64,000 nt of DNA from Lucinisca nassula (lineage: Eukaryota > Mollusca > Bivalvia > Lucinida > Lucinidae), in contig OY757024.1 in assembly GCA_963580285.1 (NCBI GenBank), forward strand, positions 119,908,045 through 119,972,044. The letters run 5' to 3'. This document shows positions 50,722 through 62,434 of the stretch, one piece after another (position 1 is the first letter of the stretch; the number at the start of each line of letters is the position of its first letter). The notes below the pieces were generated by a model. It did no database searches and had not been told where the DNA came from. It saw only the letters and a list, made by a program, of their open reading frames with translations. The position numbers were made by a program, and so were the translations under genes.

Positions 50722-50784
50722 CTCTATGGCTTCTGCACTATTTATAATGGAAGGAGCAAAGACAGCAATAGCACATGATGATCT
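50722..50784 (-). CDS. Candidate upstream PARG exon (weak)
   Basis: A 63-nt phase 0-0 segment after a good acceptor ('taatattgcatttcag') and before a weak donor (GAG|gtgtcc). It encodes RSSCAIAVFAPSIINSAEAI. It would join exon 1 in frame. The donor is poor and the frame continues to a stop 29 nt later, so this may be chance. The surrounding 185-codon frame is not credible as a gene. Confidence 0.25.
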
Positions 50785-50789
50785 CTGAA

Positions 50790-51590
50790 ATGCAATATTA
50801 GAATGTAATGCTTTGAAATGGTAAGAAAAAAATCCAGGCAACAACGACCCACAAGTTTGGCCGAAAAGACCTATCCCACAAAAGTGGGCCAAAACAGTTG
50901 GGTATAAAAGCCAAGGCCGTGCCGGGTCGGGCCGAGCCGCCGAGCCAAAAATTGTCGATCCAAAGATTTTATTTTTCGGAATTTTAACCGAAAATGAAAT
51001 GTTAGTGGTAAATTTTGGTATGATAATGTTAATTATATCAAATCTGATACTCAGCATAAATTTTGTTCTTTTTGGTGCCCTAATTTTTGTTTTATAGCAA
51101 ATTTGCCAAATTTTTGGGGTATAAAAGCCAAGGCATTTTTTTCGTACGTTTTGATCGAATTTGAATGAAAAAGACATGAATGTGTGAAAACATGTACATG
51201 ACAACCCCAAAAAAGTATTTTCTAAACCTTTTATTGTAAAAATTCCAGTCAATTCCTTTTAGTATTTGTAATAACCGTATTTTTGGTGGATTTATGTAGG
51301 CCGCGCCGTAAACAACCGCAACGGACGGCAATGTCAAATAAATGATAATGGCATTTAAATATAATATCTGAATGGTAGGAAATAAAGATAGAGCTTTATG
51401 AAACTCATCATATTTCTTAATCATGTTTTAGACATATTAATTATGTTTTGATACTTACCTATTGTATTATTATTGCTTGTTAATATGCATCAGTCAGTAA
51501 GTGATTAGTGCATTAATTGACTCATCTAATTGTTTTAATTAGTGAGATCTTGTCAATTAAGGTTCTTAAAGCATTCGATTCTTTAAGTTA
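50790..51590. other. AT-rich stretch with 'gggtataaaagccaaggc' repeats
   Basis: The phrase 'gtataaaagccaaggc' occurs near 50900 and 51118, and in reverse near 52815 and 55345. No gene is recognised. Confidence 0.4.
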
Positions 51591-51594
51591 ACTG

Positions 51595-51860
51595 AACCGC
51601 GATCATCATGATACTCGTTAGAACCGCTACGACAAGGCAGTTCTGATGAGTACCCACAATCTATGTGTTCATAGATTGCATATATAGATGGACAATACCA
51701 CCGCCTTGGTGATTGAAAGGGTCGTAAATATAGATTGTGGATACTCGTTAGAACCGCTTTGACAAGGCAGTTCTGATGAGTACCCACAATTCATAGATTG
51801 TGTATACTCGTTAGAACAACCTCGACAAGGCAGTTCTAACGAGTACACACATTCTATGTG
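51595..51860. repeat. Cluster of three GTGGGTACTCATTAG-type hairpins
   Basis: Hairpins at about 51609-51660, 51733-51790 and 51796-51855 share 'actcgttagaac' and 'ttctgatgagtacccacaat'. They flank a short unique piece that is itself partly inverted. Confidence 0.65.
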
Positions 51861-52063
51861 TCCGAAATAATGTTTAATGTAAATAATGTATGTGCTATAA
51901 AAATTGGGGTTTGATGGATTCTAAATTAAATAGACATAAACTGCTTAGCAGTAATGTTCTTTATTGTTATTATCATTATGCATGTATACATTCGAATAAA
52001 AAAGAAAAAAAAAGATTTTTAATTCTTTATTGTTTTGTTTGAATTTGGATCATTGCCTTCATT

Positions 52064-52285
52064 TCTATTTTTAACGGCCAAGCCAACACTATTTAAGTCA
52101 TTTTGAGCCGGTCAGTTTACCTATCCACACTTTTCCAGAGCAGGCTGACAACTGCCTATCTTGAATCAATTGAACAGAGAGAATGACCGTAGAAAATATT
52201 ACATGTTCAATCTCCACAAAAGAATGCTGCCGACCTCAGCAGGTATCGAACCCGCATCCTCCTGGTCACCAGTCAGTAAACACTC
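52064..52285 (-). repeat. SINE-1 copy, internally deleted
   Basis: 'acggccaagccaacactatt' tail side, 'gaatgaccgtagaaaatatt', and the head complement 'gcaggtatcgaacccgcatc'. The next segment (52300-52460) repeats CAACGTTGATTCAACGT in both orientations. Confidence 0.7.
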
Positions 52286-52886
52286 CTACTGGCAGTAAAC
52301 AGAACCCTACAGGCACACAACGTTGAATCTACTTTGTATCAACGTTGATTCAACGTGGAGTGCCTGCTGGGAACATATATTTACACTTTTTATGAAAAAA
52401 AAGTTTGGTGGACAAGAGTGTTGATTTCCCTTTAATGACGTCGAATCAACGTCATAAAACACTGAAGTCCTGGGACAATCATTTAAACAAAGTCGCATAT
52501 ACAAATTTTGTTCACTGGGATAACAGTCTGATGTCACTGAACAGCATGGGTCGTCATTCGATTCTGATCATTCCGGTCATTGTGTGCCTTCCCTTTAGGT
52601 CCTTTTCGGTCGTTTCCTGTAATAAGGTAATTCTAAAAATAGAAACAAAAATGAAATAAGTCATTCGATCATTAAGGTGATTCTGGTGAATATATTTAAT
52701 TTTATCACAAACATATAATAAGTATAATCAATTTCAAATATCATAAGGCCAAAAAGAATTAATTTAACCGATGAATTTGAAAGAAATTAAGAAATGTCAA
52801 TACTTTTTCGCCGCCTTGGCTTTTATACAACTGGATATCGGAAAAGGTTTCTGGTCAACTCGTACCTAAGTCAACTCGTACCTTAG

Positions 52887-53050
52887 CAGGGGTGTAAAAT
52901 TCCACTCGCCCGCTCGCATTTGCGAGTAAGTTTTAAGGCAGGGCGAGTAAGTATTTCAAAACTGACCTTAATTTTTCTTCATTTTTAGCACCTAAATGAA
53001 AAGTTTAGACGATAAGGGCGAGTAAGTTTGAGAGAAATTTTACACCTCTG
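52887..53050. mobile_element. Small TIR element with 5-bp target duplication
   Basis: CAGGGGTGTAAAATT and AATTTTACACCTCTG termini, with CTTAG duplicated at 52882-52886 and 53051-53055. It is inserted in a GTCAACTCGTACC repeat. Interior 'gcgagtaagt' motifs; no coding capacity. Confidence 0.8.
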
Positions 53051-53140
53051 CTTAGTCAACTCGTACCCGAATTTGGTCAACTCGTACCTTAGTCAACTCG
53101 TACCTAAGTCAACTCGTACCTTAGTAAAAATAAAATTTGT

Positions 53141-54250
53141 TTTGGGGTAAGTTTGGCTTAAGTACACATGTACATTGTATACAGGTCAACTTTATGGTCT
53201 ATGCAGACTCCTGATCCTTTTCCCGACGATGAAGACGATACATAGTGTGTGCATGACGCCATTACGCACGTGTGCCAAAATGGCGCCTTTCATGTGTATG
53301 ACCCCCATATCCCTTTAGCCAGACATAATTCATGGGTGCTCGTTAGAACTATCCCTGTGGGGCAGCTCTAACGAGTACCAACAATCTATGCTCCAGAGGG
53401 ATGTGATTAGTACATAACACCATGCTCAACATAAGACGAACTTCATATGTGTATATGTAAATGAAAATAACGAGAAAAAATATAATTGTAGAACTTACAT
53501 TTCATGCTCAGTTGCAAATAAAATGTAGTTATACAATTATAATTTGTTCTTATATATGCTCAAAACATAAATGTTGGCTAACATAAATGTTGCATATTCC
53601 TTATTACTGTTACTTTACGATAACACACCCGTGCGATATAGTGCGTTTTTCACATCTCCGAAATGGCAGTTTTTCTTATGAAAATCCGTGTTTTTGTTGT
53701 TGTTGTTGTTGTTTTTCTTATTTATACTTCAAACATAGGCTGTGATCTTTAGTTGGAACGACTCTAACGAGTACCCTCAACCTGTGTATTGGAGCATAAA
53801 TAAAGAAAGCTATTGGGTACCCCCGTAAACCCGAGTTTCTCTATATAAAGTGAGGTTTAGGGGTGTGCCCATTGCACGGACAAAACCGGTTACATGTCGG
53901 CGAGTATAAACACAGCGGGATGTACAGCTAGCACAATAAAAATAAATTCAGTTATATAATTTTATTGCTTAAATTATAAACATTTGTTATACCGTTTAAC
54001 TAACAAACTCTGAAATAAAAACAATCATCCTGAATGCAAGCCTATATGAATTTGTCCCTCTTAAAACCCACTTTCATTTATAAATAGTAAAACTGGGATT
54101 TAATTTTAAGTTTTGTCAGAACAAAAACAGCCGCTCGCCGGCAAAATTAAAGCAATTAAAAACAGTCTTTAACGAAGGACGATTAGATTAAACTAGTACC
54201 GATAATCGTTTTTTACACCCACATTAATCGGTACACGATTAACTAAAGTG
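53141..54250. other. Unassigned interior of the foldback-like region
   Basis: AT-rich. It holds two GTGGGTACT-type hairpins (about 53330-53390 and 53735-53790) and no gene. Confidence 0.45.
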
Positions 54251-54254
54251 TTAA

Positions 54255-54900
54255 TTAAATTAACCCAAATGGAATCTTCCATCTTATATATTTTGAAATT
54301 TAGGGGTGTCAGGTTGTGTTTTCTTCAAAATTTATTTGGGAAGTGGCTAAACTTTTTCAAACAGCGTCCGCCCTGATCAGACGACGCCGCGTTCTGCGGC
54401 GTCTGATCTGGGCATTCAGTGTTTGACTACCCAAATGGAATTTGCCATCTTATATATATCGAAATTTAGGGGTGTCAGGTTGTGTTTTCTTCAAAATTTA
54501 TTCGGCAAGTGGCTAAACTTTTTCAAACAGCGTAGGCCCTGATCATACGACGCCGCGTTCTGCAGCCTCTGATCTGGGCCTGCAGTGATTGACAAGGCAT
54601 CCCTTTGTGGGTTTCTGATACTGAATGGGTTAAAAGTGAATAGTAATAAAATAATAATAATGATAATAATAATAATAACAATAATAAAAATAATATTAAC
54701 TAGAGCAGGTTGATGGCGCGCCATCACATATCCCCACGTTCTGCGGCGTCGGATCTGGGCCTGCAGTGTTTGACAAGGTACCCCTTTGTGGGTTTCAGGG
54801 ACGGAATGGGTTTAAAGAGAATAATACTAATAAAATTATAATAATAATAATGATAATAATAAAAATAATAATAACTAGTGCAGGTTGATGGCGCGTGATC
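54255..54900. repeat. Duplicated MITE A plus (AAT)n segments
   Basis: Two MITE A-type units (54255-54430 and 54430-54633) and a third half (54715-54815) alternate with (AAT)n tracts and 'gcaggttgatggcgcg'. This suggests segmental tandem duplication. Confidence 0.65.
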
Positions 54901-55679
54901 GCAAATCCCCGCGCTGTGAAAACCATGTTACAATAAAAGGACCCAAAGTACTTCTTTCTGGCCTCCGGTGAACTCAAGACATGTCTCGGGGCAAGTTATA
55001 ACCCATTTCAACTATTGTTCGGCAAAAAAATAGAGTACCCCACCTACCCCTGGGGTACGAGTTGACCAAAATAGGTAAGAGTTGACTAGGGGGTACGAGT
55101 TGACCAAAGAACGGGTACGAGTTGACCAAAAACAGGTACGAGTTGACTCAGGTACGAGTTGACTTAGGTACGAGTTGACCAGTTACCTCGGAAAACAGCT
55201 ATTAAAAGATAAATAAGCCATGTAGATACGTAAAACTACTTCTAGATATAACATATCTAATATATAATAATTTAATCCCACATTCACCCTAATATATATC
55301 TAACTTGTAACTAGAGACTAAAAATAAAATTTTCGGTAGGCTCGGCCTTGGCTTTTATACCCGACCGGCCGAAACAACTCAAGACCGAAATGTCACGCAA
55401 CCTACCAGTATATTCAGATGCAGGGTACTGGAAAGATTTCACTACAATTCTGACATTAAACTGACCCACAGGGAAAAAATACTTCTAACTCCCTGAAACA
55501 GAATTGTTTACTGGTGACACATCCAGGACCTTTGACCGTCTGAACTAGTCCCCTAGACTGCACAATGGTGATGAATCTAGAGATGGAGTCATCTGCACTT
55601 TCTGCAGACATCAAGAGAGAAGAGGGGAGCGAGACCTGAGAGACCAAATTCAAAAATTGAATTATTCCTTGGAGGCTTG

Positions 55680-55750
55680 CCACATTCATTTTTCTGAAGA
55701 GCCGGTGAGTTGTCAGATATTTGAGTGTGTTGAGCTGTATAAAATTTAGA
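55680..55750 (-). repeat. Segment related to the repeats upstream of the 2-5 kb LINE
   Basis: The reverse strand reads 'tctgacaactcaccggctct' and 'tgaatgtggcaagcc', close to the units at 5690-5880. 55185-55680 and 55750-55900 show nothing recognised. Confidence 0.5.
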
Positions 55751-55910
55751 ACAGGGTGCTGAATAGTCCTTTTTAATCCACAGCTCCCAGTACTTTCCTT
55801 TGATGTTGGCAGTACTAATAAATTTTGATAAATGTATTGTTATCATGTACTGATATCATGTACTGATATCATGTACAGTTTTGAATTGACCAATCAGCTG
55901 AGCTACAATT

Positions 55911-56545
55911 AAAATGGGAAGGGGCTTCTAGCTCTGCATGACAAAATTAACATTGTGGGTATTCCTTAAAATAGCCTCGCCGAGGTTATTTGAATGAGTA
56001 CCCACATTTAAAATAGCTTCTACTTAATGGCAAACAGTGCAGACCCTGATCAGACTGCTCCTTCTAATCTTAAAATGAGAAGGGGCTTCTAGCTCTGCAT
56101 GACAAAATTAACATTGTGGGTATTCTAGAAATTGGGTCGCCAAGGTTATTTGAATAAGTACTCACATTTAAAATAGTTTTTACTTAATGGCAAACAGTGC
56201 AGACCCTGGTCAGACTGCTCCTTCTAATTTTAAAATGGGAAGGGGCTCCTAGCTCTGCATGACAAGATTAACATTGTGGGTATTCATTCAAATAGCCTCG
56301 CCAAGGTTAATTGAATGAGTACCCACATTTAAAATAGCTTTTACTTAATGGCAAACAGTGCAGACCCTGATCAGACTGCTCCTTCTGATCTTAAAATGGG
56401 AAGGGGCTTCTAGCTCTGCATGACAAAGTTAACATTGTGGGTATTCATTAAAATTGCCTCGCCGAGGTTATTTGAATGAGTACCCACATTTAAAATAGCT
56501 TTTGCCGAATCAGTGCAGACCCTGATCAGACTGCTCCTTCTGATT
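55911..56545. repeat. 161-bp tandem array, four units
   Basis: Units start near 55911, 56072, 56232 and 56394. Each contains 'gggaaggggcttctagctct', a GTGGGTATTC...GAGTACCCAC hairpin and 'cagtgcagaccctgatcaga'. A further hairpin follows at 56575-56660. Confidence 0.8.
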
Positions 56546-56669
56546 AAGTTTCTCCAATTCTCCACGAAATCAAATTGTAGGTACTCGCTAGAAGTAAGTC
56601 CAACGAGTACCCACAACATGTTTTTGTGGGATGAGGCAGTTCAAATGAGTACCCACGACATACCTTTTT

Positions 56670-57080
56670 ATGGAGAAAAAATATCCCTGAATTATCACAA
56701 AATACACTCCCATTTACTGGTGCCAAACATTTTATAAAACATTTGCATGCAGCAAAAGCACACATCTGAGTTCAAAGTAAGTCCTTTCACTTGAAGGTTC
56801 AGCATTAAAATGCCCCGGTGATAAACATCAGGTTAAAAAAGCATGGTCAAATAACCTATGGTCAGTTGGATTTAGACCAATCAAATCCAATTGAATATTA
56901 ATGAAGCAGAGAAGCTGGCAGTGTCCTTTCAGACAGGACAATCCATTTTCCAGATGGGGTAAATCAGGTCCAATAAAAGAAATTGAAATTAACAGTAAAT
57001 AAAACAAATATGCTTTAATAGGTTTTATCTATTACCTTTAAGTGGAAGTTACAATAAGCTGTGGATTTAAACAGATATAT
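56670..57080. other. Unassigned AT-rich stretch
   Basis: No gene or recognised repeat family is seen. Confidence 0.4.
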
Positions 57081-57084
57081 CCAA

Positions 57085-57218
57085 TTGTTTTTGAGAAATA
57101 TTGGTAAATATTTGTACTGATTGACATCTGTACAGGATAATTAGACTCGCCCTGGCGGGCTCGTCAAATTATCCTGTACAGATATCAATCAGTACAAATA
57201 TTTACCAATATTTCACAA
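57085..57218. repeat. Long palindromic element, interrupted by the repeat trimer
   Basis: The arms 'aaatatttgtactgattgac' and complement surround 'ataattagactcgccctggc'. The outer right arm ('acaatggatatatctatta') resumes at about 62255, so the 5-kb trimer was inserted into this palindrome. Confidence 0.75.
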
Positions 57219-60200
57219 CAAGAGGGCCATGATGGCCATGGATCGCTCACCTGACCCATAGAGTAACAAGTGGGCCATCAGGAAGGGCCATTATTGACCA
57301 TAGGGTTATAATGTGCATAATGATGAGGGAGGTCTAAAAAGGTGAAGCTTCATACCAAATATCAAAAAAGGCTCTAATTTGAACAATCTTGGCAATTGTC
57401 CACTATATGAAGCTACACACCAAATATCAAAGGCCTTGGCCTTGCGGTTTCAGAGAAGAAGATTTTTTTTAAGATTTTCCCTAGATAAGCCTTTGTAAAA
57501 CCAAAGGGCCCCGGGGCGGGGGGCATTTTTGGCCCAAACACTACATAAGCCTAAGTAAAACCAAATGGCCCCAGGGCAGGGGCATTTTTGGCCACAGGGC
57601 TATAATTTAAACAATCTTGATAAGGGTCCACTAGATGAAGTTTCACACCAAATATCAAAGACCTGGGCCTTGCTGTTTCAGAGAAGAAGATTTTCGAAGC
57701 TTATCTCTATATAAGTCTATGTAAAACCAAAGGGTCTCGGGGCGCGGGCATTTTTGACCCCAGGCTATAATTTGAACAATCTTGATAGAGGTCCACTAGA
57801 TGAAATTTCACACCAAATATCAAAGACCTAGGCCAAGTGGTTTCACAGAAGAAGATTTTTAAAGATTTTTCCTATATAAGTCTATGTAAAACCAAAGGGC
57901 CACAAGGAGGGGCATTTTTGGTCTCAGGGCTATAATTTGAACAATCTTGGTACAGGTCCACAAGCTGAAGCTTCATACCAAATATCAAAGACCTGGGCCT
58001 TGTGGTTTCAGAGAAGAAGATTTTTCAAGATTTTACCTATACAAGTCTATGTAAAACCAAGGGCCCCGGAGCAGGGGCATTTTTGGCCCCAGGGCTATAA
58101 TTTGAACAATTTTGGTAGAGGTCCACAAGATGAAGCTTCATACCAAATATCAAAGACCTGGGCCTTGCAGTTTTAGAGAAGAAGATTTTTAAAGATTTTC
58201 CCGATATAAGCTTATGTAAAACCAAAGGGCCTCGGGGCGGGGGCATTTTTGGCCCCAGCACTATAATTTGAATAATCTTGGTAGGGGTCCACTAGAGGCT
58301 TCATACCAAATATCAAAGGGCCACAAGGAGGGTCATTTTTGGTCTCAGGGCTATAATTTGAACAATCTTGGTACAGGTCCACAAGCTGAAGCTTCATACC
58401 AAATAGCAAAGACCTGGGCCTTGCCGTTTCAGAGAAGAAGATTTTTAAAGATTTTCCCTATATAAGCCCATGTAAAACCAAACGGCCCCAGGGCGGGGGC
58501 ATTTTTTGCCCCAGCACTATAATTTGAACAATCTTGGTAGGGGTCCACTAAATGAAGCTTCATACAAAATATCAAAGACCTGGGCCTTGCGGTTTCAGAA
58601 AAGAAGATTTTTAAAGATTTTCCCTATATAAGCCCATGTAAAACCACAGGGCCCCGGGGCGGGTTTTTTTTTGTCCCCAGCACTTTAATTTGAACAATCT
58701 TGGCAGGGGTCCACTAGATGAAGCCTCATACCAAATATCAAAGACCTGGGCCTTGTGGTTTCAGAGAAGAAGATTTTTTAAGTTTTCGGTGAAAAAAATC
58801 TATTATTGGCTCCTGGGACCTATATGTGCAACGGACCGGAACCATTTGAACAACTTTGAAAGGGGACCACCTAAGGATCATTCCTGTGAAGTTTGGGCAA
58901 AATCCGATCAGTGGTTTAGGAGGAGATGTCGTTTGAAGAAATTGTTTACGCACGGATGACAGACAAAAAGTGATCCTAATATTAAACACAAGAGGGCCAT
59001 GATGGCCCTGGATCGCTCACCTGATCCATAGAGTAACAAGTGGGCCCCGGGGAGGGCCATTATTGACCCCAAGGTTATAATGTGCGTAATGTTGAGGGAG
59101 GTCTAAAAAGGTGAAGCTTCATACCAAATATCAACAAAAGGCTATAATTGTCCACTAGATGAAGCTCCATACCAAATATCAAAGAAATAGGCCTTGCAGT
59201 TTCAGAGAAGAAGATTTTTAAAGATTTTCCAATATAAGTGTATGTAAAACCAAAGGGTCTCGGGGCGGGGGCATTTTTGGCCCCAGGGCTATAATTTGAA
59301 CAATCTTGATAGAGGTCCACTAGAAGAAATTTCACACCAAATATCAAAGACCTAGGCCTAGTGGTTTCACAGAAGAAGAATTTTAAAGATACAAGTCTAT
59401 GTAAAACCAAAGGGCTCTGGAGGGAAGGGGGCATTTTTGGCCTCAGGGCTATAATTTGAACAATCTTGGTAGAGGTCCACTAGCTGAAGCTTCATACCAA
59501 ATACCAAAGACCTGAGGCCTTGTGGTTTCAGAGAAGAAGATTTTTCAAGATTTTCCCAATATAAGTCAATGTGAAACCAAAGGGCCCTGGAGCGGGGGCA
59601 TTTTTGGCCCCAGGGCTATAATTTGAACAATCTTGGTAGAGGTCCACAAGATGAAGCTTCATACCAAATATCAAAGACCTGGGCGTTGCAGTTTCAGAGA
59701 AGAAGATTTTTAAAGATTTTCCTTACATAAGCCTATGTAAAACCAAAGGGCCCCGGGGCAGGGGCATTTTTGGCCCCAGCACTATAATTTGAACAATCTT
59801 GGTAGGGGTCCACTCGATGAAGCTTCATATCAAATATCAAAGACCTGGGCCTTGCGGTTTCAGAGAAGAAGATTTTTGAAGATTTTCCTATATAAGCCTA
59901 TGTAAAACCAAAGGGCCCCGGGGTGGGGGCATTTTTGGCCCCAGCACTATAATTCAAACAATCTTGGTAGGGGTCCACTAGATGAAGCTTCATACCAAAT
60001 ATCAAAGACCTGGGCCTTGCGGTTTTACAGAAGAAGATTTTTTAAGTTTTTGGTGAAAAAATCTATTTTTGGCTCCTGTGACCTATATATGCAACGGACC
60101 GGAACCATTTGAACAACTTTGAAAGGGGTCCACCTACGGATCATTCCTGTGTAGTTTGGTCAAAATCCGATCAGTTGTTTAGGAGGAGATGTCGTTTGAA

Positions 60201-62250
60201 GAAATTGTTTACGCACGGATGACAGACAAAAAGTGATCCTAATATAAAACACAAGAGGGCCATGATGGCCCTGGATCGCTCACCTGATCCATAAGTAACA
60301 AGTGGGCCCCAGGGAGGGCCATTATTGACTCCAGGGCTATAATGTGCATAATGTTGAGGGAGGTCTAAAAAGGTCGAGCTTCATACCAAATATCAACAAA
60401 GGCAATAATTTGAACAATCTTGGCAAAGGTCCACTAGATGGAGCAACACACCAAATATCAAAGCCCTGGGCCTTGAAGTTTCAGAGAAGAAGATTTTTTT
60501 TATTAAAGATATTCCCTACAAATGCCTATGTAAAACCAAATGGCCCCCCAGCAGGGGCATTTTTGGCCTCAGGGCTATAATTTAAACAATCTTGATAGAG
60601 GTCCTCTAGATGAAGCTTCACACCAAATATCAAAGACCTGGGCCTTGCGGTTTCAGAAAAGAAGATTTTCAATGATTATCCCTATATAAGTCTATGTAAA
60701 ACCAAAGGGCCCCGGGGCGGGGGCATTTGTGGCCCAGGGGCTATAATGTGAACAATCTAATGGTAGAGGTCCACTAGATGAAGCTTCATACCAAATATCA
60801 AAGACCTGAGCCTTGTGGTTTCAAAGAAGAAGATTTTTAAAGATTTTCCCTATATAAGCCTATGTAAAACCAAAGGGCCCCGGGGCGGGGGCATTTTTGG
60901 CCCCAGCACTATAATTTGAACAATCTTGGTAGGGGTCCACTAGATGAAGCTTCATACCAAATATCAAAGACCTGGGCCTTGTGGTTTCAGAGAAAAAGAT
61001 TTTTAAAGATGTTCCCTTTATAAGCCTATGTAAAACCAAAGGGCCCCGGGGCGGGGGCATTTTTGGCCCCAGCACTATAATTTGAACAATCTTGGTAGGG
61101 GTCCACTAGATGAAGCATCATACGAAATATCAAAGACCTGGGCCTTGTGGTTTCAGAGAAGAAGATTTTTAAAGATTTTCCCTATATAAGAAAATGTAAA
61201 ACCAAAGGGCCCCGTGGCGGGGGCATTTTTTGTCCCTGCACTAGATTTGAACAATCTTGGTAGGAGTCCACTAGATGAAGCTTCATACCAAATATCAAAG
61301 TCCTGGGCCTTGTGGTTTCAGAGAAGAAGATTTTTAAAGATTTTCCCTATATAAGCCTATGTAAAACCAAAGGGCCCCGGGGCGGGAGCATTTTTGGCCC
61401 CAGCATTATAATTTGAACAGTCTTGTTAGGGGTCCACTAGATGAAGCTTCATACCAAATATCAAAGACCTGGGCTTTGTGGTTACAGAGAAGAAGGTTTT
61501 TAAAGATTTTTCCTATATAAGCCAATGTAAAACCAAAGGGCCCCGTGGCGGGGGCATTTTTTGTCCCAGCACTGAAATTTGAACAATCTTGGTAGGGGTC
61601 CACTAGATGAAGCTTCATACCAAATATCAAAGGCCTGGGCCTTGAGGTTTCAGAGAAGAAGATTTTTAAAGATTTTCCCTATATAAGCCTATGTAAAAGC
61701 AAAGGGCCCCGGGGCGGGGGCATTTTTTGGCCCCAGCATTATAATTTGAACAATCTTGGTAGGGGTCCACTAGATGAAGCTTCATACCAAATATCAAAGA
61801 CCTGGGCCTTGTGTTTTCAGAGAAGAAGATTTTTAAAGATTTTCCCTATATAAGCCTATGTAAAAGCAAAGGGCCCCGGGGCGGGGGCATTTTTTGGCCC
61901 CAGCATTATAATTTGAACAATCTTGGTAGGGGTCCACTAGATGAAGCTTCATACCAAATATCAAAGACCTGGGCCTTGTGGTTTCAGAGAAGAAGATTTT
62001 TTAAGTTTTTGGTGAAAAAAATCTATTTTTGGCTCCTGTGACCTAGATGTGCAGCGGACCGGAACCATTTGAACAACTTTGAAAGGGGACCACCTAAGGA
62101 TCATATCTGTGCAGTTTGGTCAAAATCCGATCACAGGTTTAGGAGGAGATGTCGTTTAAAGAAATTGTTTACGCACGCACGCACGGACGGACGCACGACG
62201 GACAAAAAGTGATCCCAAAAGCTCACCTCGTCACTACGTGACGGTGAGCT
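57219..62250. mobile_element. Head-to-tail trimer of family 1 hairpin-ended elements
   Basis: The left-end sequence CAAGAGGGCCATGATGGCC...CGCTCACCTGA starts at 57219, 58989 and 60252. The first two monomers end at 'gacaaaaagtgatcctaata' without the terminal hairpin; only the third ends in GCTCACCT...GGTGAGCT and an A-tract (62220-62254). Interior units of about 185 bp as in 12.4-15.7 kb but of a distinct subfamily. Frames inside are repeat translations. Confidence 0.75.
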
Positions 62251-62434
62251 AAAAACAATGGATATATCTATTACGTAGCTTTCAGTACACTGCTTGTTAA
62301 AAACTCGGATTCAGAATTGTTACTTTCATTTGGAAGAGCCTTGTGTTATCAGCTTGTCAGCGAGTGTGGACTGTCCGTACAGCTGGCAGACTATCTTGTA
62401 GTATTGTTGACTCAAAGTTGCCCTTTATATTAAA

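Larger units (their letters stand above)
52855..55185. mobile_element. Foldback-like element with repeated AGTCAACTCGTACC arms
   Basis: The left arm (52855-53140) has at least six copies of GTCAACTCGTACC. The right arm (55055-55180) has at least six copies of the complement GGTACGAGTTGAC. Arms made of short direct repeats in inverted orientation are a foldback hallmark. About 1.9 kb lies between, filled with MITEs and (AAT)n tracts. Outside both arms lies 'ccttggcttttata', in the same orientation on each side, so the exact ends are unclear. Confidence 0.55.

Noticed and set aside
50695..51252. 185-codon minus-strand frame
   Set aside because: AT-rich composition, no recognisable domain; only a short splice-bounded part might be an exon.
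57085..57218. Terminator-like palindrome
   Set aside because: The arms extend beyond the inserted trimer to 62.27 kb, showing a long palindromic transposon rather than a regulatory hairpin.
57937..61075. Numerous 60-90-codon frames on both strands
   Set aside because: They translate the 185-bp repeat ([28 protein letters not shown]) and recur wherever the repeat occurs. The same applies to 13379-14151 and 15447-15805.
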